From: Arsenicicoccus dermatophilus
GTDB taxonomy: Bacteria; Actinomycetota; Actinomycetes; Actinomycetales; Dermatophilaceae
Length of the DNA stretch: 64,000 nt
NCBI RefSeq assembly: GCF_022568795.1
Contig: NZ_JAKZHU010000003.1
Coordinates: 1 to 64,000, forward strand
Reading direction: 5' to 3'
The notes beneath the pieces were generated by a model that made no database searches, was not told the DNA's origin, and saw nothing but the letters and a program-made list of their open reading frames with translations. How positions within the stretch are numbered: position 1 is the first letter of the stretch; each line of letters begins with the position of its first letter. The position numbers and the translations under genes are program-made. Shown piece after piece: positions 39,192 to 46,484 of this stretch.

Positions 39192-40043
39192 ATGCACGTC
39201 GTCACCACCCGCGCCGAGCTCGACCGGGCGCGCACCGAGCTGCTCGCCGACGGGCAGGAGCTGTCGCTCGTCCCGACGATGGGCTACCTGCACGAGGGGC
39301 ACCTGTCGCTGGTGCGCGCGGCACAGCGCGACGGCGGGGCCGTCGCGGTGTCGATCTTCGTCAACCCCAAGCAGTTCGGCGAGGGCGAGGACCTGGCGAC
39401 CTATCCGCGCGACCTGGACCGCGACCTGGCGCTGCTGCGCGACGCGGGGGTCGACCTGGTGTGGACGCCGGGCGACGAGGACGTCTATCCCCCCGGGTCG
39501 GCGACGTCGGTCGAGATCCACGGGGTGACCGAGGTGCTCGAGGGCGAGCGTCGGCCGGGGCACTTCGCCGGGGTGGCGACCGTGTGCACCATCCTGTTCA
39601 ACGTCGTGCGGCCGCACCGGGCGTACTTCGGGCAGAAGGACGCCCAGCAGACCGTCGTGGTGCGACGCTTCGTGCGCGACCTGGCGCTCCCGGTCGACGT
39701 GCGGGTCGAGCCGATCGTCCGCGAGGCCGACGGCCTGGCCCGGTCCAGCCGCAACGTCTATCTCACCCCCGAGCAGCGGTCCCAGGCCGTGGTGCTCTCC
39801 CGCGCCGTCCGGGCCGTCGAGCAGGTATGGCGCGACGGAGGTCGCGACGCCGACGAGCTGCGGGCTCTGGTGCGCGACCTCGTGCAGCGCGAGGCCCCCG
39901 CGGGCGAGCTCGACTACGTCTCGGTCGCCGACCCGGACACCCTCGCCGAGCTCGACACCCTTCCCGGGACCGGGGCGCTCGTCTCGATGGTCGTGAGGTT
40001 CGGGCGGACCCGCCTGCTGGACAACACGATCCTGCAGCCCTGA
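39192..40043 (+). CDS. panC: Pantothenate synthetase
   Basis: A 283-residue adenylate-forming ligase that joins pantoate and beta-alanine. The HxGH motif is at 34-37 (TMGYLHEGHLSLV), FVNPKQFG follows at about 56, and the RSSRN motif (KMSKS equivalent) is at about 184. Start ATG 39192, preceded by GAGGAG. It completes the panG-panD-panB-panC set in the operon. Confidence 0.96.
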   Translation: MHVVTTRAELDRARTELLADGQELSLVPTMGYLHEGHLSLVRAAQRDGGAVAVSIFVNPKQFGEGEDLATYPRDLDRDLALLRDAGVDLVWTPGDEDVYPPGSATSVEIHGVTEVLEGERRPGHFAGVATVCTILFNVVRPHRAYFGQKDAQQTVVVRRFVRDLALPVDVRVEPIVREADGLARSSRNVYLTPEQRSQAVVLSRAVRAVEQVWRDGGRDADELRALVRDLVQREAPAGELDYVSVADPDTLAELDTLPGTGALVSMVVRFGRTRLLDNTILQP

Positions 40044-40045
40044 GC

Positions 40046-40939
40046 GTGACCTCCCCCTCCGTGCGCCGGTCCACGGCGATGCCGGGATCGCGGGCACCCC
40101 ACCCGGGGTCGCCCGGCTCGCGGCCACCCGCCCCCGGCTCCCCCGCCCCGGGCTCCCCTGCCCCCGTGTCGGGGTCGCCCGCACCTGCGGCCACCGCGAC
40201 CCTGGGGATCCTGCGGCTGCTGGCGCGCCACCCCGAGCCGCTGCCCGCCGCCGCCATCGCCCGGGACCTAGGGATGCCCCGCTCCACGGCATACAAGCTG
40301 CTGGCCCTGCTCGTCGACGAGGGCTTCGTGACGCACCTGCCCGAGGAGCGGCGCTACGGCCTGGGGGTGGCGGCTTTCGAGCTGGGCTCGGCCTACACCC
40401 GGCAGGCCGGGCTGGCCCGCATCGGGCGGCCGGTGCTCAGCCGGCTCGTCGAGGAGACCACCCACAACGGACACCTCGCCGTGCTGCACGGCCGCGACGT
40501 GCTCTACGTCCTGGAGGAGCGCGCCCCCGGCCGCCCGATGCTGGTCACCGACGTGGGCGTCCGGCTGCCCGCACAGCTCACGGCGAGCGGGCTGGCGATG
40601 CTCGCGGCGCTGCCGCACGCGCAGGTGCGGGCGCTCTTCCCGGACCGTGGCGCGTTCGTCACCCGGGGGGACCAGGGACCGCGCACCCTGCACGCGCTGC
40701 GGGCCGCCCTGGCCGAAGTCCGTTCTCGCGGCTACGCGGTCGAGGTGGGCACCGTGACCGACGGGATGGCCTCCGTGGCCTGCGGGGTCCTCGGCGCGGC
40801 AGGCCACCCCGTCGCCGCCGTCGCCATCACCTACCCTAGGGACGCCCACACCGCGGTGGAGCCCCTTGCCGCGGCGTCTCGACAGGCCGCCCACGAGCTC
40901 ACCCGCCGACTCGGCGGCCCCCACAAGGAGCACCCATGA
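40046..40939 (+). CDS. IclR-family transcriptional regulator (HutR candidate)
   Basis: A 297-residue regulator. Residues 1-45 are a Pro/Gly/Ser-rich low-complexity tail with repeated PGSPAP; residues about 48-105 are the winged helix (AIARDLGMPRSTAYKLLALL), and about 115-285 are the IclR ligand-binding domain (GHLAVLHGRDVLYV, ASGLAMLAALP, GMASVACGV). GTG 40046 is used; ATG 40079 is an alternative that shortens the tail. IclR-type HutR proteins activate hut genes in corynebacteria, and a matching box precedes hutU and hutH here, so it is the best local candidate for the hut regulator. It overlaps the next gene by 4 bases. Confidence 0.85.
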   Translation: MTSPSVRRSTAMPGSRAPHPGSPGSRPPAPGSPAPGSPAPVSGSPAPAATATLGILRLLARHPEPLPAAAIARDLGMPRSTAYKLLALLVDEGFVTHLPEERRYGLGVAAFELGSAYTRQAGLARIGRPVLSRLVEETTHNGHLAVLHGRDVLYVLEERAPGRPMLVTDVGVRLPAQLTASGLAMLAALPHAQVRALFPDRGAFVTRGDQGPRTLHALRAALAEVRSRGYAVEVGTVTDGMASVACGVLGAAGHPVAAVAITYPRDAHTAVEPLAAASRQAAHELTRRLGGPHKEHP

Positions 40940-41517
40940 GTCTGGATTCCCTCGTCACCGTCGTCGTGCTGTGCGGCGGCACCTCCGAGCGCATGGGTGG
41001 GCAGGACAAGACCGCCGCCACGCTCGACGACACCACCGTGCTCGACCACCTGCTCGGCCGCCTCCCGGCGGGCTGGGAGGTCGTCTGCGTCGGTCAGGAG
41101 CGCCCCACGACACGCCCGGTGGGCTGGACCCGCGAGGAGCCGCCGCTCGGCGGTCCCGCCGCGGGCATCGCCGCCGGCGCCGCGCTGAGCACCACGCCGG
41201 TCACCGTCGTCATCGCGGGCGACCTCCCCTTCGCGGGCGAGGCCGCCGAGCTGGTGGTCGCGGCCTTCGAGCGCCGCCGGCCGGGTGTGGAGGCCGTGGC
41301 GATCGTGGACGAGACCGGGCAGCTGCAGCCGCTCCTCGCGGCCTACGACACGCACGCCCTGCGGGGCGCCTTCCCCAGCGGCACGCGGGACGTGTCCGTG
41401 CACCGGCAGGCCGCCGCGGTCCGCATGAGCGGCGTCGAGGCCCCCACCACGCACGCGCTGCTCGACGTGGACACCCCCGCGGACCTGGACACCGCCCGGG
41501 CTCGCTGCCGGGGCTGA
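40936..41517 (+). CDS. mobA: MobA-like molybdenum cofactor guanylyltransferase
   Basis: A 193-residue nucleotidyltransferase of the MobA/NTP_transf_3 family. The N-terminal motif LCGGTSERMGGQDK (residues 12-25) is the GTP-binding LxGGxSxRMGxxK signature; GDLPF carries the metal-binding Asp, and LLDVDTPADLD near the end matches the family. It should attach GMP to molybdopterin; a CTP-dependent MocA-type role is less likely. No other molybdenum gene is nearby. ATG 40936 overlaps the IclR stop. Confidence 0.8.
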   Translation: MSLDSLVTVVVLCGGTSERMGGQDKTAATLDDTTVLDHLLGRLPAGWEVVCVGQERPTTRPVGWTREEPPLGGPAAGIAAGAALSTTPVTVVIAGDLPFAGEAAELVVAAFERRRPGVEAVAIVDETGQLQPLLAAYDTHALRGAFPSGTRDVSVHRQAAAVRMSGVEAPTTHALLDVDTPADLDTARARCRG

Positions 41518-41518
41518 C

Positions 41519-41698
41519 ATGGCCACCGGGGAGATCGTCGCCCTCGCGCTGTTCGTGCTGTCGTGGGTGCTGTTCGTGTTCGCGTTCACCGGGCCGGTGC
41601 GCCGCCACCACCCGCAGTGGTCGATCCTGCTGATCCCGCTCGCGGTCACGGTGATGACGCTGGCCGCCCTCTCCTTCACCCTCACCCACCAGTTCTGA
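41519..41698 (+). CDS. Small membrane protein, 59 residues
   Basis: ATG 41519 lies one base after the mobA stop and reads 59 codons to TGA 41696. Two hydrophobic helices (residues 6-24 and 35-54) flank a basic loop GPVRRHHPQW. No family recognised; the tight spacing suggests cotranscription with mobA. Confidence 0.6.
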   Translation: MATGEIVALALFVLSWVLFVFAFTGPVRRHHPQWSILLIPLAVTVMTLAALSFTLTHQF

Positions 41699-41777
41699 CC
41701 CCCGGTGGCGGTCGGATCCGCCGCCCTGGGTCGACCAGGCGAGTCCGACGACCGGCAGCAGGTCTTACGGTGAACCC

Positions 41778-42761
41778 ATGAAGGCGATCACCCTGCCGTC
41801 CTTCGGCGGCCCCGAGGTCCTCACCCCCAGCGACGTCCCCGCCCCCGAGATCGCACCCGACGAGGTGCTCGTCGACGTCGTCGCCGCCGGCGTCAACCGG
41901 GCGGACCTGCTCCAGCGCCAGGGTCACTATCCACCGCCCCCGGGTGAGTCCGAGCTCCCCGGCCTGGAGGTCAGCGGCCGGATCGCCACCCTGGGCGCCG
42001 ACGTCGACGGCTGGTCGGTCGGCGACGAGGTGTGCGCGCTGCTCGCCGGCGGCGGCTATGCCGAGCAGGTCGCCGTCCCCGCCGGTCAGCTGCTCCCCGT
42101 CCCCGAGGGCGTCTCGCTCGTCGACGCGGCCGCCCTCCCCGAGGTGGTCTGCACCGTCTGGAGCAACCTGGTCATGACCGCCCGCCTCCAGCCCGACGAG
42201 ACCCTGCTCGTCCACGGCGGCTCCAGCGGCATCGGCACCATGGCGATCCAGCTCGCGCGCTGCCTGGGCTCCGAGGTCGCCGTCACCGCCGGCTCCGCGG
42301 ACAAGCTGGAGGTATGCCGGGAGCTCGGCGCCTCCGTCCTGGTCGACTACAAGGAGCAGGACTTCGTCGAGGAGCTCAAGGCCGTCGGCGGGGCCGACGT
42401 GATCCTGGACAACATGGGCGCGAAATACCTCGACCGCAACGTCTCCGCGCTCGCCCCCGGCGGCCGGCTCGTGATCATCGGGATGCAGGGCGGCGTCAAG
42501 GCCGAGCTCAACATCGGCAGGCTGCTCGCCAAGCGCGGCGCCGTCATCGCGACCTCGCTGCGAGCCCGTCCCCGCTCGGAGAAGGCCGCCGTGGTCGACG
42601 AGGTGCGCGAGCACGTCTGGCCCCTGGTCGAGTCCGGGGAGATCCGCCCGATCGTCCACGCCCGCTTCCCGATGGCCGAGGTCGCGGCCGCCCACGAGGA
42701 GCTCGACAAGGGCACCCACATCGGCAAGGTGCTGCTCCTCGTCGGCGACGCGGAGGGCTGA
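41778..42761 (+). CDS. NAD(P)H quinone oxidoreductase, PIG3-like (zinc-less MDR family)
   Basis: A 327-residue medium-chain reductase. The N-terminal GroES-like domain has AAGVNRADLLQRQGHYPPPPG, characteristic of the TP53I3/PIG3 group of quinone oxidoreductases, and the cofactor domain has GGSSGIGTMAIQLAR. Zinc ligands of alcohol dehydrogenases are missing. It likely reduces quinones with NADPH. Start ATG 41778 with TACGGT six bases upstream (leaderless). Confidence 0.88.
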   Translation: MKAITLPSFGGPEVLTPSDVPAPEIAPDEVLVDVVAAGVNRADLLQRQGHYPPPPGESELPGLEVSGRIATLGADVDGWSVGDEVCALLAGGGYAEQVAVPAGQLLPVPEGVSLVDAAALPEVVCTVWSNLVMTARLQPDETLLVHGGSSGIGTMAIQLARCLGSEVAVTAGSADKLEVCRELGASVLVDYKEQDFVEELKAVGGADVILDNMGAKYLDRNVSALAPGGRLVIIGMQGGVKAELNIGRLLAKRGAVIATSLRARPRSEKAAVVDEVREHVWPLVESGEIRPIVHARFPMAEVAAAHEELDKGTHIGKVLLLVGDAEG

Positions 42762-42814
42762 TCCCGCGGCTCCCGCCCGCACCTAGACGTGTCGGGACCG
42801 CACCACCACGTGTC

Positions 42815-42889
42815 GGTCGGGGCCAGGCTGGCCCCGACCAACACGTTCAGCCCCCTCTTCGAACGTGCCACGGGGCCAGCCTGGCCCCG
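42815..42889. repeat. Cluster of three palindromes between convergent genes
   Basis: A 25-bp perfect palindrome (12+1+12, core GGGGCCAGGCTGGCCCC) at 42815-42839, a 7-bp inverted repeat CACGTTC/GAACGTG at 42842-42867, and a 19-bp palindrome with nearly the same core at 42871-42889. The two GC-rich palindromes are likely copies of each other. They lie between two convergent genes and may serve as terminators for both or be a genomic repeat family. Confidence 0.7.
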
Positions 42890-42955
42890 GATGACGCGCG
42901 CCCGAGCGAGAGGCGATTCCGTATGCCGAGCCGGAAGCGGGGCCGGAAGCGAGGG

Positions 42956-44260
42956 TCAGACCTGCGGCGAGAGGAAGGCCGACAGCGCTCCGGCATACAT
43001 CGCCGGGTCCTGCGCGCCCATCAGCTCGCGAGCCGAGTGCATGGACAGCATCGGCGCGCCGAAGTCGATGGTGGTGACCCCGAGCTGGGAGGCGGTCATC
43101 GGCCCGATCGTCGACCCGCAGGGCATGTCGCCGCGCGCCGTGAAGTCCTGCATGGGCACGCCCGCCTGGTCGCACGCGATCCGGAACCACCCGGCCGACA
43201 CCGCGTCGGTGGCGTAGCGCCCCTTGACGTTGGTCTTGAGGACGGGGCCGCCGTTGATGGCGACCTGGTGGTTGGGCTCGTGCATCTGCGGATAGTTGGG
43301 GTGGGTGGCGTGGGCCATGTCGCCGGACGCGACGACGGTGCCGGCGAGGGCGCGCTGGTAGTCGTCGCGGTCGCCACCGAGGGAGCGGGTGATGCGCTCC
43401 ATGACGGTGGGCAGCATCGAGGAGAAGCCGCCGCGCTCGGTCATCGAGCCGATCTCCTCGTGGTCGAACAGGATCAGGACCTGGATGTGGGGCGTGGAGG
43501 GCCCGTCGCCGTCGACCGCGTCGACGAAGGCCCGGGTGCCGCAGTAGGTCGTGCCGAGGTTGTCCAGGCGCGGCGCGGCGATCAGCGACCGGTCCACGCC
43601 GAGGATCGTCGACGGGGTGAGGTCGTGGGTCATCAGGTCCCAGGCGAGGACGTCGTCGCCGTCGACCTCCAGCTCGCCGGCGAGGAACTCGCGCATCGAG
43701 GGCACGTCGCCGCCGGTGCCCCAGACGGGCACGAGCTGGGTCTGGGGGTTGAGGGTGAGCGCGTCGTTGGCGGTGCGGTCGAAGTGGATCGCCAGCTGCG
43801 GGATGCGCAGGATCGGCGTGTCCACGTGCACCAGGCGGGTCTCCACGCCGTCGCGGCCGCGCACGCCGACCCGACCGGACAGGCCCAGGTCGCGGTCGAG
43901 CCAGCTGTTGAGCAGGGGGCCGCCATACACCTCGCAGGTCAGCTGGGCCCAGCCGTGACGGGACAGGTCGGGGTTGGGGCGGACCCGGAAGTTGGGCGAG
44001 TCGGTGTGCGCGCCCAGCACCCGGAAGGGGGTCGCCGGTCCGTCAGCGTGCTCGGTGGACCAGGCCGCGAGGGAGCCGCCACGCACCGTGAAGTAGCGCC
44101 CGGGCTGCGTCGGCCACGCGTCGGCCTCGGCCAGCTCGGTGAAGCCGGCGGCGTCGAGGAGGCGGCCGACCTCCTGCACGGCGTGGAAGGGGGACGGGGC
44201 AGCGTCCACGAAGGTGCACAGGCCGCGGGCCTCGACCTCGGTGTCGAAGGAGTGGCTCAT
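42956..44260 (-). CDS. M18-family aminopeptidase
   Basis: A 434-residue zinc aminopeptidase of the M18 family (aspartyl aminopeptidase group). Metal ligands fall in GAHTDSPNF, LFDHEEIGS and SMHSAREL; NGGPVLKTNV and PVWGTGGDVPSMREFLA are also typical. It removes N-terminal, often acidic, residues from peptides in the cytoplasm. Start ATG 44260; a CATACT hexamer seven bases upstream suggests a leaderless message. Confidence 0.93.
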   Translation of the reverse strand: MSHSFDTEVEARGLCTFVDAAPSPFHAVQEVGRLLDAAGFTELAEADAWPTQPGRYFTVRGGSLAAWSTEHADGPATPFRVLGAHTDSPNFRVRPNPDLSRHGWAQLTCEVYGGPLLNSWLDRDLGLSGRVGVRGRDGVETRLVHVDTPILRIPQLAIHFDRTANDALTLNPQTQLVPVWGTGGDVPSMREFLAGELEVDGDDVLAWDLMTHDLTPSTILGVDRSLIAAPRLDNLGTTYCGTRAFVDAVDGDGPSTPHIQVLILFDHEEIGSMTERGGFSSMLPTVMERITRSLGGDRDDYQRALAGTVVASGDMAHATHPNYPQMHEPNHQVAINGGPVLKTNVKGRYATDAVSAGWFRIACDQAGVPMQDFTARGDMPCGSTIGPMTASQLGVTTIDFGAPMLSMHSARELMGAQDPAMYAGALSAFLSPQV

Positions 44261-44447
44261 GCCGCCCAGTATGCCGGGCGGGGGCGGGCTGCCGCTCGAC
44301 CCCCTGCGCGCTCATGACCATCCAGGAAGCTCCCGGTGAATCCTCACGATCTGGTCAGGTCGGGCTATGGCGGGCCGTCTCGGGGCAGGCGCGCGATGGC
44401 TGTGCCGGGTCGACCGGCCCGGACAGCTGCTCCTGGGGGGGAAACAC

Positions 44448-45572
44448 ATGTCCAGCAGGATCCTTCGTATGACGCTCGCGGTCACCGCTGCCCTCGCGGG
44501 CACCGCCGCACCGGCCGCCGCCTCGACCGCCGTCGCGGCTCCCGCGCACCGGGGTCACCACGCCACGCCGGCGCCGCTCGGGTTCACGGTGCAGCGCACC
44601 CTGGGCATCGACGCCGAGTCCCTGGCCACGCCGGCCGCCGGCGACGTGTGGGTGGCCGGTCGCTCCCGCGGCCAGCTCGTCGTCCAGCACGTCGCCCGGG
44701 GCCGGGTGAGCACGCAGCGCCTCGGCGCCGTCGCCGCGGACGCCGTGGTGCGGCTGACCGCGAGCAGCCCGCAGGACGTCTGGGTCACCGACGGCAAGCG
44801 GCTGCTCCACTCCCGCGGGCGGGGATTCAGCCAGGTCGCGCTGCCGGAGGGCATCGGTGGCGTCACCAACCTCGTCGACGTCCCGGGCCCGGGCTGCTAC
44901 GTCACGGCCGGGGCGGGGCGGTCCACCGCCACGGTGTGGCGGTTCACGGGCGCCGGGTGGGCCGAGGTCGCGACCTACGGCAGCTACGCCGCCCAGGGCC
45001 CGGCCGCTGTGGCCTTCGGCGCCACCCCGATGATGCCGCGTGGCACCGAGGCGTCCCGCCCGACGACCGAGCAGCTCTTCGTCCCGGTGGGCGGCACGGC
45101 CGTCGACGTCGCTCCCACCTGGCAGGCCCCGCCCACGAGCAGCGCGTGGCTGTTCGCCGGCGCCGCGGTCGTGCCCGAGTCGGCGAGGTCCGCGACGGTG
45201 TACGGCTTCTCGTCATACATCTCCTCGTCGACGACCCGCGGTGACAGCCGTGGGGTCCGGCATCTCGCGGACGGGGCGATCGCCTGGCCGGTCACGGGTG
45301 CGGCCAGGCTCGCCAACGGCATCACCGTGCTCGGCGGCAGCGACACCGCCGCGCTCGGGACGCAGCAGCACGGCATCCCGCTCTTCGGGGCGGCGCAGGG
45401 TCGCTTCGCCCTGCACCGCGCCGACGGGTCGGTGCAGGTCGTCGCGGGTGACCCGGGCGACCGCACCGTGCAGGTGTCCGTGGAGAAGGGCACCGACGTG
45501 GCCTGGGCGCTGACCCGGACAGGCACCGTCAGCCGCCTGCAGCGCCTGGACGCCCACGCCGCGCGCCGCTGA
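44448..45572 (+). CDS. Secreted protein, paralogue family member 1 (beta-propeller-like)
   Basis: A 374-residue protein with a signal peptide (MSSRILRMTLAVTAALAG, cleavage near APAAAS). The mature part is Trp/Val-rich with short repeats of the DVWVAGRSRGQ and DVWVTDGKRLLHS type that read like beta-propeller blades. The C-terminal section RLANGITVLGGSDT and VVAGDPGD aligns with the two paralogues at 50033 and 51511. No enzyme family recognised. ATG 44448 follows a run of seven G and AAAC, as in the paralogues. A terminator hairpin follows at 45586. Confidence 0.75.
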   Translation: MSSRILRMTLAVTAALAGTAAPAAASTAVAAPAHRGHHATPAPLGFTVQRTLGIDAESLATPAAGDVWVAGRSRGQLVVQHVARGRVSTQRLGAVAADAVVRLTASSPQDVWVTDGKRLLHSRGRGFSQVALPEGIGGVTNLVDVPGPGCYVTAGAGRSTATVWRFTGAGWAEVATYGSYAAQGPAAVAFGATPMMPRGTEASRPTTEQLFVPVGGTAVDVAPTWQAPPTSSAWLFAGAAVVPESARSATVYGFSSYISSSTTRGDSRGVRHLADGAIAWPVTGAARLANGITVLGGSDTAALGTQQHGIPLFGAAQGRFALHRADGSVQVVAGDPGDRTVQVSVEKGTDVAWALTRTGTVSRLQRLDAHAARR

Positions 45573-45585
45573 CCCGAGCCCGCTG

Positions 45586-45619
45586 GAGGCCGCCTCACCG
45601 CACGAGGGGAGGTGGCCTC
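45586..45619 (+). terminator. Terminator after secreted paralogue 1
   Basis: GAGGCCGCCTC pairs with GAGGTGGCCTC across a 12-base loop, 14 bp after the stop codon. Confidence 0.7.
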
Positions 45620-45651
45620 GGCGTGCCCGGGTGGGCGCGTCAGATCCGCGC

Positions 45652-45721
45652 ATACCGGGTATTGACCCCCTGTCGACTTACCGGGTATACATGGACCTGT
45701 CAGGCAACATACCGAGTATGT
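45652..45721 (+). promoter_or_regulatory. Promoter with three PadR-type operators
   Basis: TTGACC (45663-45668), a 17-base spacer and TATACA (45686-45691) make a consensus-like sigma-70 promoter, rare in this window. Palindromes ATACCGGGTAT (45652-45662), TTACCGGGTAT (45678-45688) and ACATACCGAGTATGT (45707-45721) sit next to the -35, over the -10 and just past the start site. The pattern fits repression of the exporter operon by the PadR protein encoded at its end. Confidence 0.8.
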
Positions 45722-45758
45722 CGACGACACCCATCCGGGCCGGCCGGTCACCAGGGGG

Positions 45759-46484
45759 ATGACCGGCCGGCCCCCACAACTCTCGGGGGAGCCACCGACG
45801 ACGGTGCTGCAGATGACCGACGTGAGCCGCACGCACGGCTCGGGCGAGACCGCCGTGCACGCCTTGCGCGGAGTGTCGCTGACCATCGAGCCGGGCGAGC
45901 TGGTCGCCGTGATGGGCCCCTCGGGATCCGGCAAGTCCACGCTGCTCAACCTGGCCGGGGCGCTCGACCGCCCCACCGGCGGCCAGGTGACGATCGAGGG
46001 CCAGGAGGTGACCGCTCTCCGACCCGACGCCCTGGCCCGGCTGCGGCGCCGCGCGGTGGGATTCGTCTTCCAGGACGTCAACCTCATCACCTCGCTCACC
46101 GCGGCCGAGAACGTCGCCCTCCCGCTCGAGCTCGACGGCACCGGCCCGCGGGAGGCCCGCCGCCAGGCGCAGTCGGCCCTGGAGGAGGTGGGCATCGCCG
46201 AGCTCGCCGACCGCTATCCCGAGGAGATGTCCGGCGGCCAGCGCCAGCGCGTGGCCATCACCCGCGCCCTGGTCGGCGATCGCCGGCTGGTCCTCGCGGA
46301 CGAGCCCACCGGTGCCCTGGACTCGGTGACCGGCGAGGGCATCCTGGAGATCCTGCGCGCCCGCTGCGACCGCGGCGCCGCCGGCCTGCTCGTCACCCAC
46401 GAGGCCCGCCACGCCGCCTGGGCCGACCGGGTCGTCTACCTGCGCGACGGCGAGGTCGTGGACGCCACCGGAGGCCCCCGATGA
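45759..46484 (+). CDS. ABC transporter ATPase (MacB/LolD type)
   Basis: A 241-residue ATPase with Walker A GPSGSGKST, signature MSGGQRQRVA and Walker B LVLADEPTGALD. ATG 45759 is used; a second ATG at 45816 is possible. The first 18 residues are extra to the family core. It overlaps the permease gene by 4 bases and is driven by the promoter with three PadR-type operators. Confidence 0.9.
   Translation: MTGRPPQLSGEPPTTVLQMTDVSRTHGSGETAVHALRGVSLTIEPGELVAVMGPSGSGKSTLLNLAGALDRPTGGQVTIEGQEVTALRPDALARLRRRAVGFVFQDVNLITSLTAAENVALPLELDGTGPREARRQAQSALEEVGIAELADRYPEEMSGGQRQRVAITRALVGDRRLVLADEPTGALDSVTGEGILEILRARCDRGAAGLLVTHEARHAAWADRVVYLRDGEVVDATGGPR

Noticed and set aside
40046-40180. Proline-rich PGSPAP repeats at the IclR N-terminus taken as a tandem DNA repeat locus
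   Set aside because: Only a few imperfect copies in coding DNA; it is a low-complexity tail and may partly be removed if ATG 40079 is the true start.
41699-41777. Possible extra small gene between the 59-residue protein and the quinone oxidoreductase
   Set aside because: No start with a ribosome site; the stretch only holds the -10-like TACGGT of the next gene.
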